Source: Dehalococcoidia bacterium (lineage in GTDB: Bacteria > Chloroflexota > Dehalococcoidia > Plut-88900). Taken from it: a stretch of DNA of 6,197 nt. Of the stretch, positions 1-5,874 are shown in pieces (the first letter of the stretch is position 1; each line of letters begins with the position of its first letter). The DNA is taken from assembly GCA_012270635.1 (NCBI GenBank), contig JAAXHX010000599.1, positions 1-6,197 of the forward strand, given 5' to 3'. A model generated the notes under the pieces. That model saw only the letters and a program-made list of their open reading frames with translations. It was not told where the DNA came from and did no database searches. A program made the translations under genes and the position numbers.

Positions 1-33
1 GCGGCATGGAGGCGCACCGCGCCTCCATGCCGC
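1..33. terminator. Perfect 15-bp inverted repeat, possible terminator
   Basis: Positions 1-15 are the exact reverse complement of 19-33, with a 3-nt loop (ACC) at 16-18, so either strand can form a GC-rich hairpin. On the plus strand the stem is followed by ATTGCCATTAAA, which is not a U-tract. On the minus strand, where it would serve the ankyrin gene ending at 123, the bases after the stem lie outside the window. The stem may also extend leftwards past the edge. A terminator is the simplest reading, but an intergenic palindromic repeat is equally possible. Confidence 0.45.
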
Positions 34-122
34 ATTGCCATTAAACGGGGCGGGCGGGACTCCCCTTTCAGATTCCCCTGCCAGTCCCCGACGGCCTTGT
101 GAGGAACGATGCGGGGGGTAGA

Positions 123-1502
123 TTAAGGGCAGACCAGTTGGCGTATGTCCTTCGGTAGGTCGAAGTCCTTGGCGAATTGACAGGGAGTCCCGAGGTCATG
201 GGCATGTGCACTGAGATTTGCGCCATTGTCTACGAGAAGAGAGATAGTTGCAGATGGCGCGTTGTACATTAGCGCCCAATGTAAAGGCGTGATACCAGTT
301 TGATAAGCCCTTGCATTGGTCCTTGCACCGCGCTCAAGTAGCAGCGCGACAATCTCCGGATATCTCCCCTTCACAGCATTATGTAAGGGAGTGACGCCAT
401 CTCTATTCCTTGCGTTCACATCTGCACCGTAGTCTAAAAGGCTTGCCATAACTTCATAGCTTTCTGCTAGGTGTAAAGGCGTATCTCCGTATGCATTGCC
501 TGCGTTGGCGTCTGCTCCATTAGCCAACAATAACGGGATAACCGCCGGGTTTCGGTCGTGCCGCGTCGCCCGGTGTAGTGGCGTTTGCCCGGAATGGTCT
601 ATGGCGTTGACGTTCGCGCCGCGGCTGAGCAGAAGCAAGACAACGTCTGTGTTGTGGTTATTCGAAGCCGCCAGGTGCAGCAGCGTCTCCCCAATTATGT
701 TCCTGGCATTGACCTCCGCGCCGCGGTCTAGCAGCAGCGCAATAGATTCGGGATGCTTATTGAAGTTTGCTGCGATATGTAAAGGAGTTGCAGACCGCGC
801 GCCAAACCAGGAATCGTCAGCGTTCGTCTTTGCATGAATGTCTGCCCCGTGGCTCAACAGAAGGTCGATAGTGGTGGGATAACCACTAAACGCCGCACGG
901 TGCAATGGGGTTCTACCACCAATGCCTCTGGAGTTGACATCTGCACCATGTTCAAGCAATAAAGCGATGATATCGTTGTCTGCCGGATACGATACCAGGG
1001 ATGCGTAGAAGAGAGGCGACTCGTCCTCCCGGTCGTAGTCGGTGGGGGGGTTGGGGTCGGCGCCATATTCAAGTAGCAACCGGATGATGGCAATAGAGTT
1101 ACCCCGATGTCGTTCTACCGCCAATTGTAGTGGAGTTCTGTGACTGTTCCGGAAAAATCCGTGATGGTTCCAGATAGGAGTATGCCCGCTTGCGTTCGGG
1201 TCTGCGCCGTGCTCCAGCATCAACTCCACTACGGCGGAATCTGCTTCAAAGTCAATGGCTAGATGTAGCGGGGAATTGAAGTCCGAGCCCTTTGCCCCAT
1301 TGACGTCCGCTCCCGCTTCCAACTCGGCCTTTACCGCGGTCATATCGGCGGACCGCCAGAACTCAGGCACGCACAGCTGTCCGCATTCGGGTGGAGGGGT
1401 GGTAGAGCAACCCACTACAAAGAAAAATGTTACCGCCGCCGCGATTCCGCAGGTTGTTAGAAGGCGTTTAGGCCTCACCGCACTCGTCTCCGCAATAGTC
1501 AC
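123..1502 (-). CDS. Ankyrin-repeat lipoprotein
   Basis: This 459-residue protein is predicted to be exported and lipid-anchored on the outer face of the cytoplasmic membrane, where its ankyrin solenoid would bind proteins; the partner is unknown. Residues 10-13 are basic, a hydrophobic stretch follows to residue 30, and VVGC at 29-32 is a good lipobox with C32 as the lipidated cysteine. From about residue 50 to 445 there are ten to eleven ankyrin repeats, marked by TPLH-type turns at 77, 123, 162, 198, 239, 273, 307, 341, 371, 405 and 439 and by repeated GADVNAR-like loops. Mid-array spacing is 34 residues, not the usual 33. Cysteines C40/C44 and C441/C457 flank the array. The start is GTG at 1502 with only a weak purine stretch upstream. 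The gene lies 76 bp downstream of the metallo-hydrolase on the same strand. Its GC is about 45-48% in sampled lines, well below its neighbours. The repeat identity is certain; the cellular role is not. Confidence 0.93.
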   Translation of the reverse strand: MTIAETSAVRPKRLLTTCGIAAAVTFFFVVGCSTTPPPECGQLCVPEFWRSADMTAVKAELEAGADVNGAKGSDFNSPLHLAIDFEADSAVVELMLEHGADPNASGHTPIWNHHGFFRNSHRTPLQLAVERHRGNSIAIIRLLLEYGADPNPPTDYDREDESPLFYASLVSYPADNDIIALLLEHGADVNSRGIGGRTPLHRAAFSGYPTTIDLLLSHGADIHAKTNADDSWFGARSATPLHIAANFNKHPESIALLLDRGAEVNARNIIGETLLHLAASNNHNTDVVLLLLSRGANVNAIDHSGQTPLHRATRHDRNPAVIPLLLANGADANAGNAYGDTPLHLAESYEVMASLLDYGADVNARNRDGVTPLHNAVKGRYPEIVALLLERGARTNARAYQTGITPLHWALMYNAPSATISLLVDNGANLSAHAHDLGTPCQFAKDFDLPKDIRQLVCP

Positions 1503-1578
1503 CTACCCCGCGCTTTAGTAACGTAGAACCCAATGCCAAGTTAGGGAAGGCCTCACCGACTTCGGAACCAGGCGCCCC

Positions 1579-2421
1579 TCAAAGCGCCTGCCAGACCCGT
1601 CTTCCCTCCAGTCTGACGATCTGACCGAATCCCGGCGCCGGGAAGTGACCTGCCGCCATTTTGAGGCCCTTTTCCTCCACCAACTTCATCACCGACTCCC
1701 GCGTCTCCCTCGCCACGTCGTGATCGCAGTCTGCAAATACTTTCCACCCCGTCTCCTGCACCTGCTTCGGGTGATGCGCTACGTCTCCCAGCACCAGCCC
1801 CCGCTCCCCCTGCGATGAGACCAGCAGACTCATGTGCCCCGGAGTATGGCCGGGAGTGTGTATAGCAGTGATTTCCTCGGTTATCTGCCACTCTTTACCC
1901 GATACCAGGTCCAGTTTCCCTATTTCGTGAAGCGGTTCCACGGTCTCCGGGTTGTAGTAGTACTTCTCCCGGGCCTCGGGTTCGTTGCGGAAGAAGTCCC
2001 AGTCCAGCTCGTGGGCCACGTATCGTGCGTTGGGGAAAAGCACGGTTGTCGGGCCGCCGTTGCGGGACACGTTCCACCCCGTGTGGTCGAAGTGCAGGTG
2101 CGTCATGAACACCATGTCCACTTCCCCCGCATCCACTTTGTTGGCCTTCATCTCGTCGAAGAGCGAGCCCCATGCACCTTCTGCTACATCGACGGTCACG
2201 TCTCCCATGCCGGTGTCCACCATCAAGGTCTTGCCCCCCGACCTTATGAGAAACGACCCGAGGTTCGTGGAGAACTCGGGCTCGGTCTCCGGCGACACGC
2301 AGCCGCACCCCCACACCTTCACCGCCTCGTCCCCGTACATTTCCCGCACCGGGGACCTCATGTCGCCGTCCGAAAGGGACAAGATCGTTACGTTGCCGAT
2401 AGCCAGTGTATTGCCGCCCAA
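1579..2421 (-). CDS. Metallo-beta-lactamase-fold hydrolase
   Basis: This is a 280-residue cytoplasmic metallo-hydrolase with the full binuclear zinc-site set, counted from the TTG start. The HxHxDH motif is H108, H110, D112 and H113 (in THLHFDHTGWN). H196 lies in the HTPGHTPGH segment, the bridging aspartate is D213 in LGDVAHHP, and the last ligand is H259 in AAGHFPAPGFG. LMVDTG at 66-71 is the usual early strand of the fold. The layout resembles the lactonase/glyoxalase II-like branch, but the substrate cannot be read from sequence. The start is TTG at 2421: GGAGG lies at 2429-2433 with a 7-nt spacer. The open frame continues upstream to 3000, but there it only shadows the divergent reductase. 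The N-terminal segment IGNVTILSLSDGD fits the normal beginning of such proteins. There is no signal peptide. It is transcribed towards the ankyrin gene and divergently from the aldo/keto reductase. Confidence 0.93.
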   Translation of the reverse strand: MGGNTLAIGNVTILSLSDGDMRSPVREMYGDEAVKVWGCGCVSPETEPEFSTNLGSFLIRSGGKTLMVDTGMGDVTVDVAEGAWGSLFDEMKANKVDAGEVDMVFMTHLHFDHTGWNVSRNGGPTTVLFPNARYVAHELDWDFFRNEPEAREKYYYNPETVEPLHEIGKLDLVSGKEWQITEEITAIHTPGHTPGHMSLLVSSQGERGLVLGDVAHHPKQVQETGWKVFADCDHDVARETRESVMKLVEEKGLKMAAGHFPAPGFGQIVRLEGRRVWQAL

Positions 2422-2428
2422 GGTTATG

Positions 2429-2433
2429 CCTCC
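2429..2433 (-). promoter_or_regulatory. Strong ribosome binding site fixing a TTG start
   Basis: On the minus strand GGAGG is followed by seven bases and then TTG at 2421-2419. It decides the start of the metallo-hydrolase. The next in-frame ATG is at residue 21, inside the conserved N-terminal strand region, and has no comparable site. Confidence 0.8.
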
Positions 2434-2646
2434 AAGATAGTGGTTAATAGCGGGCCCGGTCCCTCGGTTCCCACCGCAGCCATTTAACCCCGACCCCACT
2501 CGTTTGTCGAGTAGGGCCCCGTCGGCCCCTTGCCCCGACCGTGCTCCTTGTACTACTTTATTGCCCGTGAGAAGACCTTTTGCACCCCTGCCGGTCGCAA
2601 TATCCTTCCCCTCCGTGCGTCGGCGCAGTGGAAAGTCCCCTGGAAC

Positions 2647-2682
2647 AATCAGGCAGGCATGATTCTTGATTGAAAGGATCAA
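2647..2682. promoter_or_regulatory. Cluster of short inverted repeats before the reductase
   Basis: Two 5-bp inverted repeats lie just upstream of the aldo/keto reductase: AATCA (2647-2651) with TGATT (2660-2664), and TTGAT (2666-2670) with ATCAA (2678-2682). The shared TGATT-like half-site suggests a possible operator. The match is short and could be chance. No convincing -35/-10 pair was found for the reductase or, on the other strand, for the metallo-hydrolase. Confidence 0.2.
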
Positions 2683-2694
2683 ATAGGAGACGAA

Positions 2695-3504
2695 ATGCGG
2701 ACCAAAGAGCTGGGTAATACGGGCGTCGAGATTCCCGAGATCGGACTGGGTACGTCTCAATACAACGCAGGCCCCGGGCCCCTGGTCCGCGGCATAGAAG
2801 CCGGCGCTCGGCTCCTGGACACCGCCGAACGCTACGGCACCGAGGAGGTGGTGGGGGAAGCGGTCCGCGGGCGCCGGGACTCTGTTTTGGTCGCGACCAA
2901 GGTCTCGGGCGCCAACGTGAAGTATGACCAAGTCATCGAAGCCGCGAACCTGAGCCTTGCCCGGCTCGGTGTCGATTGCATCGACCTCTACCAGGTCCAT
3001 TGGCAGGACCCTGCCGTTCCCATCAAGGAGACCATGAGCGCCATGGAGACCCTCGTCGACGAGGGTAAGGTCCGATATATCGGTGTCAGCAACTACACCG
3101 CCGACCAGATGAAGGAAGCCCAGGACTCCCTCAAGAGCAACCCCCTGGTCTCAAACCAGGTCCTCTACAACCTCGCCGACCGGGAGATTGAGGATGAAGT
3201 GCTCCCCTACTGCCAGGAAAACGGCGTCACCGTCCTCGCCTTCAGCCCCTTGGCCCAGGGTCGGCTCGCCTCCCTGTCCTTCTTCTGGCGGACCAAGGCC
3301 ATGAACACCCTCCGCAGGATAGCCGGCGAGCTGGGCAAGACCAGTGCCCAAGTCGCCCTCAACTGGTGCATATCCAGGCAGAGCGTCGTCCCGATACCCA
3401 AGTCCAGCCAGGAGGCACGCGTCCTAGAGTTCTGCGCCGCCTCCGGCTGGGACCTCACCCCCGACCAAGTCGCCGAGTTGGACCGCGTCTTCGTTCGGTA
3501 TTAG
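2695..3504 (+). CDS. Aldo/keto reductase
   Basis: This 269-residue NAD(P)H-dependent oxidoreductase of the aldo/keto reductase superfamily is a soluble TIM-barrel enzyme that reduces carbonyls to alcohols. The catalytic tetrad is complete: D42 and Y47 in LLDTAERYG, K69 in VATKV, and H102 in YQVHW. Other family marks are GKVRYIGVSNY at 124-134, SPLAQG at 184-189, and the cofactor-binding segment VVPIPKSSQEAR at 231-242, where K236, S237 and R242 are placed to contact an NADP phosphate. At 269 residues it is in the usual range for the smaller members, which include the 2,5-diketo-D-gluconate reductase type. Substrate specificity cannot be assigned. The start is ATG at 2695, with AGGAG at 2685-2689 and a 5-nt spacer. 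It is divergent from the metallo-hydrolase and convergent with the DUF4349 gene, so it is probably transcribed alone. Confidence 0.95.
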   Translation: MRTKELGNTGVEIPEIGLGTSQYNAGPGPLVRGIEAGARLLDTAERYGTEEVVGEAVRGRRDSVLVATKVSGANVKYDQVIEAANLSLARLGVDCIDLYQVHWQDPAVPIKETMSAMETLVDEGKVRYIGVSNYTADQMKEAQDSLKSNPLVSNQVLYNLADREIEDEVLPYCQENGVTVLAFSPLAQGRLASLSFFWRTKAMNTLRRIAGELGKTSAQVALNWCISRQSVVPIPKSSQEARVLEFCAASGWDLTPDQVAELDRVFVRY

Positions 3505-3523
3505 GTGTCTTGCACTTCTGGTT

Positions 3524-3568
3524 GAGGCCTCGGTCATGGTGTTTCCGGCCCTGGGGGCGAGGCCTCGG
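3524..3568. repeat. Repeated GAGGCCTCGG in the convergent gap
   Basis: GAGGCCTCGG occurs at 3524-3533 and again at 3559-3568, in the 94-bp gap between the convergent reductase and DUF4349 genes. Because GAGGCCTC is itself a palindrome, the two copies can pair as an 8-bp stem with a 27-nt loop. There is no T-tract on either side, so a role as a bidirectional terminator is only possible, not shown. Confidence 0.3.
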
Positions 3569-3598
3569 GTTCTGGAGGGTTGGACGGACGCCCCGGCA

Positions 3599-5176
3599 TT
3601 AGGTATGTGCCCGGCGTCTGTATCGTCTGAGCAGTATCAGCGCTCCGCCTATCAGCAGGACCACCGGACTGAATATCCCAACCCATATCAGCGCCGTCAA
3701 CGCAACCTTCCCCACCGCCGACAGAGCCCTGACCGCGGTCTTCGCCGTCTCCCCGACATCCCATCCACCCACCACGAACCCCTCGACCTCGGTGACCTGC
3801 ACAGTGAAGGAGTCGGTTCCCTTGACCCGGCCCGCGTCACTCATCGCGCTCACCGTTACCATAACTTCGTAGGGCCTGGTCCTGTAGTCGGAGAAGCTGT
3901 GGGACGCCTCGATGCGCCCCGACCCCTCCTCAGGTTTGCCGGTCAACGTTGGCGAACCGTCTCCGAAGTCCCACTGGAATTCGTAGTCCCAAAGCTCCGA
4001 CGGCCGCGTGAACGACGCAGAGTAGCCCACGTCGTCGCCCTCTTCGACGGTGCGGTCCTGGCCTGCGAACACTTCGATGGTGGGCACCTGCTGGACCGTT
4101 ACCTCCAGGGAAGCGGAGCCCTCAGCTGCGCCTTCCTCTCCTGTCCCCGTCAGGTCTACGGTTACGATGTGGGGCGAGTCCCGATCGTCCTCGTACACGT
4201 GGTGCACCGTAGCCGTCACCATGGTCCCGTTCGGCCTGGGGATGCTCCCTTTGCCAGCAACGCTCGCTCCGTCCCCGAAGTCCCATACGAACGAGTAGTC
4301 ATCTATTCCCTGCGGGGCCCTGAAGGACGCCTGGAATCTGGCGGCCTGCCCGACCCGCACCGACACATCGGGGCCCGGGTCCACGTCGATGTCCACCGGG
4401 GACAGCTTCAGGTTCACCTCGATTAGCGAGAAGGCAGAGGTCTGGCTAAGGTAGTTGATCCTTCCCTGCATCTGCTCCATCCGCTCTTCCAGCGCCGAGA
4501 GCTCCTTCTCGACGAGCAGTGCATCCTCGACATCGGTCGCCTGGTCCAGGAATGACAAGAGCCTCTGCCTCGTCGCCCTGAGGCTTTTCAGCCGTGACTC
4601 GGTGTCGACGAACTCATCCGTTACGTCTTGGCTCGTCATCTCCCGGGACTCCACGTCGAGGGCCAGGACTTCGATCCTTTGAAAAGCCTCGGTCAGGGAC
4701 CCGGCCGGGACCCGAATGACGATTGCTCCGCTGTGCAGGGAAAATCTGTTGGAACTGACCACCCAGCCACCCAAATCGGTGGAGAGGTCCGTGATACGGG
4801 ACACCGTGTCCGCAACGTCGTCCACCACCAGGGACATACGCGCCGTGTGAACTATGATGCGGTCCTGGGTGTACGAGGCCGGCTGCGCCGTGATTTCGGA
4901 ATCCGTACCAAACTCGTCTACGCTTAATATCGGGTCGACGGCGGCAGCTATTACCTCCTCCATGGCTTCCGTCCTCATATCCATCGAGGGCATGGGGATA
5001 GGCTCTAACGCCTCATCGGGAGGGGCCATGGCTATTCCAGAGGAGGGATCGGAGGCTGAATACGGCTCCCAGTCACCCGCTCCCTCGTCACCCGACCCCC
5101 CGCATGCCGCGGCGAAAGCCGCAAGCGTCACACCCGCCAGGCACAAGACCACCCAAGCCAATCGCTTCATTTGCAA
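3599..5176 (-). CDS. DUF4349 lipoprotein with two inserted PKD domains
   Basis: This 525-residue envelope protein has both a lipid anchor and a C-terminal membrane helix. Basic residues, a hydrophobic core at about 6-24 and C25 (AAACGG) form a lipoprotein signal, followed by an acidic, proline-rich low-complexity linker to about 100. Residues 105-258 match DUF4349: RVPAGS at 155-160, SQDVTDEFVD at 182-191, then a predicted coiled coil at about 190-245 rich in Leu/Glu/Arg. Two PKD domains follow, about 262-361 and 366-462, each with a WDFGDG core (298-303 and 402-407). The stretch from GWDVGETAK at 471 leads into a membrane helix at about 490-516 and an Arg-rich tail, the usual end of DUF4349 proteins. 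The PKD pair therefore seems inserted inside the family's normal layout. GGAGG at 5183-5187 lies 6 nt before a TTG at 5176; an ATG at 5170 is the alternative start, two codons shorter. The function is unknown; a surface or cell-wall contact role is inference. Confidence 0.92.
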   Translation of the reverse strand: MQMKRLAWVVLCLAGVTLAAFAAACGGSGDEGAGDWEPYSASDPSSGIAMAPPDEALEPIPMPSMDMRTEAMEEVIAAAVDPILSVDEFGTDSEITAQPASYTQDRIIVHTARMSLVVDDVADTVSRITDLSTDLGGWVVSSNRFSLHSGAIVIRVPAGSLTEAFQRIEVLALDVESREMTSQDVTDEFVDTESRLKSLRATRQRLLSFLDQATDVEDALLVEKELSALEERMEQMQGRINYLSQTSAFSLIEVNLKLSPVDIDVDPGPDVSVRVGQAARFQASFRAPQGIDDYSFVWDFGDGASVAGKGSIPRPNGTMVTATVHHVYEDDRDSPHIVTVDLTGTGEEGAAEGSASLEVTVQQVPTIEVFAGQDRTVEEGDDVGYSASFTRPSELWDYEFQWDFGDGSPTLTGKPEEGSGRIEASHSFSDYRTRPYEVMVTVSAMSDAGRVKGTDSFTVQVTEVEGFVVGGWDVGETAKTAVRALSAVGKVALTALIWVGIFSPVVLLIGGALILLRRYRRRAHT

Positions 5177-5182
5177 TGCACG

Positions 5183-5187
5183 CCTCC
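5183..5187 (-). promoter_or_regulatory. Ribosome binding site of the DUF4349 gene
   Basis: GGAGG on the minus strand lies 6 nt before TTG (5176) and 12 nt before ATG (5170). The spacing favours TTG, while codon preference favours ATG. The two choices differ by only two residues. Confidence 0.65.
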
Positions 5188-5215
5188 GGCCATTGATCTT
5201 CCTACCTTAGTTGTA

Positions 5216-5246
5216 ACGATAGCTGCACGTAAAGGTTGCTGCAACC
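5216..5246 (-). promoter_or_regulatory. Weak candidate promoter with overlapping palindrome
   Basis: On the minus strand a TTGCAG (-35-like, 5244-5239) and a TATCGT (-10-like, 5221-5216) are 17 bp apart. They would give a leader of roughly 30 nt before the DUF4349 gene. The -35 match is poor (3 of 6). It lies inside the palindrome GGTTGCTGCAACC (5234-5246), two 6-bp arms around a single base, which has the look of a repressor site. Both elements are suggested by position and pattern only. Confidence 0.3.
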
Positions 5247-5521
5247 GCCCCCTCGGGGCCCGTGGCCCGACCCATCACGCTCTCCGATTTTCCGAACACC
5301 AAGGCCGTCAGCCTCTGCCCGACTGCGACCCGCCTCTCCGTATTACTCTCCACCTCCTCCCGTTCAGCGAAAGTCCCTCGACCGAGTTCTCCCGTGCTGA
5401 GAGCACAGTCTGACCCTACCACACACTACACAGTTGCACTCCGGCAGAGTATCTTGAGGCGCGCGACCCTGACTTGGCTTCCTTCCAATCTACCCCATGT
5501 GCACCGAACAAGTACACCTGC

Positions 5522-5550
5522 TTGACACAGGCTTTGCAAAGTGATAGATT
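5522..5550 (+). promoter_or_regulatory. Sigma70-type promoter of the ilvB leader
   Basis: A perfect -35 TTGACA (5522-5527) is separated by 17 bp from the -10 TAGATT (5545-5550), which matches TATAAT in four of six places and is preceded by TG at 5542-5543 as an extended -10. Transcription would start near 5557, about 18 nt before the base of T-box stem I. Position and spacing fit the leader exactly. Confidence 0.8.
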
Positions 5551-5556
5551 TCACCG

Positions 5557-5813
5557 ACAGTTGAAAAGCACAAAGGCTGAGAAGAGGAGTAGTAGGAGCT
5601 CCGAAAGCCTCCAGAGAGCCGGGACTAGGTGAAAGCCCGGCGGTTGTAGGTCTCCGAACTCGCCTTGGAGCCGTCAGCCCGAAAGCCGTGACCCGGCAAG
5701 TAGGTTTGGCCGGTTGACAACCGTTACAAGTCCAGAGGTCTCCCGAACCGTCGGGGGATGAAGAAGGGTGGTACCGCGGACTCTCCGCCCCTTTGGGGGC
5801 GGGGATTTTTTTT
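5557..5813 (+). ncRNA. T-box riboswitch, leucine type (CUC specifier)
   Basis: This leader RNA senses uncharged tRNA and controls ilvB by transcription termination. Stem I closes with GGCTGA (5575-5580) on TCAGCC (5674-5679). Inside it are AGG/CCT (5585-5587 with 5663-5665), a specifier loop with AGTAGTA on the left and GAA-CTC-G on the right, GGAG/CTCC (5595-5598 with 5652-5655), an AGAGAG bulge (5613-5618) and CCGGG/CCCGG (5619-5623 with 5636-5640) capped by a GGTGAAAG loop. The specifier CTC (5659-5661) reads leucine. Further hairpins are CGGTT/AACCG (5711-5723) and CCCGA/TCGGG (5742-5755). The T-box consensus AAGGGTGGTACCGCGG is at 5764-5779. The antiterminator pairs AAGGG (5764-5768) with CCCTT (5789-5793) and GCGGA (5776-5780) with TCCGC (5784-5788), leaving the canonical 7-nt bulge TGGTACC. 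TGGT pairs with an ACCA tRNA end, which fits the A discriminator of tRNA-Leu. The 5' boundary is the inferred transcription start. Confidence 0.95.
5782..5813 (+). terminator. Intrinsic terminator of the T-box leader
   Basis: TCTCCGCCCC (5782-5791) pairs with GGGGCGGGGA (5796-5805) around a 4-nt loop, with one T-G wobble, and is followed by eight Ts (5806-5813). Its left arm shares bases 5784-5791 with the right side of the antiterminator, so the two structures exclude each other. This is the expected off state when tRNA-Leu is charged. Confidence 0.93.
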
Positions 5814-5874
5814 CCTCAAAACGCAGGATTGAAGATAGATAAGTCAACCACGGGCCCCGGATTGGTGATCGAAA

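Larger units (their letters stand above)
5177..5521. other. Intergenic stretch without a supported gene
   Basis: No gene is supported in these 345 bases between the DUF4349 start and the ilvB promoter. Open frames on both strands (minus 5422-5207, plus 5262-5525) lack ribosome binding sites and recognisable motifs. Visible structures are the GGTTGC/GCAACC palindrome at 5234-5246 and a small hairpin GTGCT/AGCAC at 5394-5406. The stretch probably carries the DUF4349 promoter and upstream promoter sequence for ilvB. Confidence 0.5.

Noticed and set aside
2466..2480. GGTTCCC, resembling a tRNA T-arm
   Set aside because: No acceptor stem, anticodon arm or D-arm can be drawn around it.
2422..3000. 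Upstream extension of the metallo-hydrolase frame to a Met at 3000 (473 residues in all)
   Set aside because: The extension is antisense to the first part of the aldo/keto reductase and shows no family features. The TTG at 2421 has an ideal GGAGG site, and 280 residues is a normal length for this fold.
3536..4426. Long plus-strand open frame of 296 codons opposite the DUF4349 gene
   Set aside because: It is a high-GC shadow of a gene with clear domains. The product is rich in Arg, Pro and His with no motif, and no ribosome binding site precedes it.
5207..5422. Minus-strand open frame of 71 codons just upstream of the DUF4349 gene
   Set aside because: It has a GTG start without a ribosome binding site and no recognisable motif. 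Its end overlaps the likely promoter region. I could not tell a decayed gene from chance, so it is not called.
5262..5525. Plus-strand open frame of 87 codons before the ilvB promoter
   Set aside because: It is Ser/Thr/Pro/Arg-rich with no motif or ribosome binding site, and its stop codon overlaps the -35 box.
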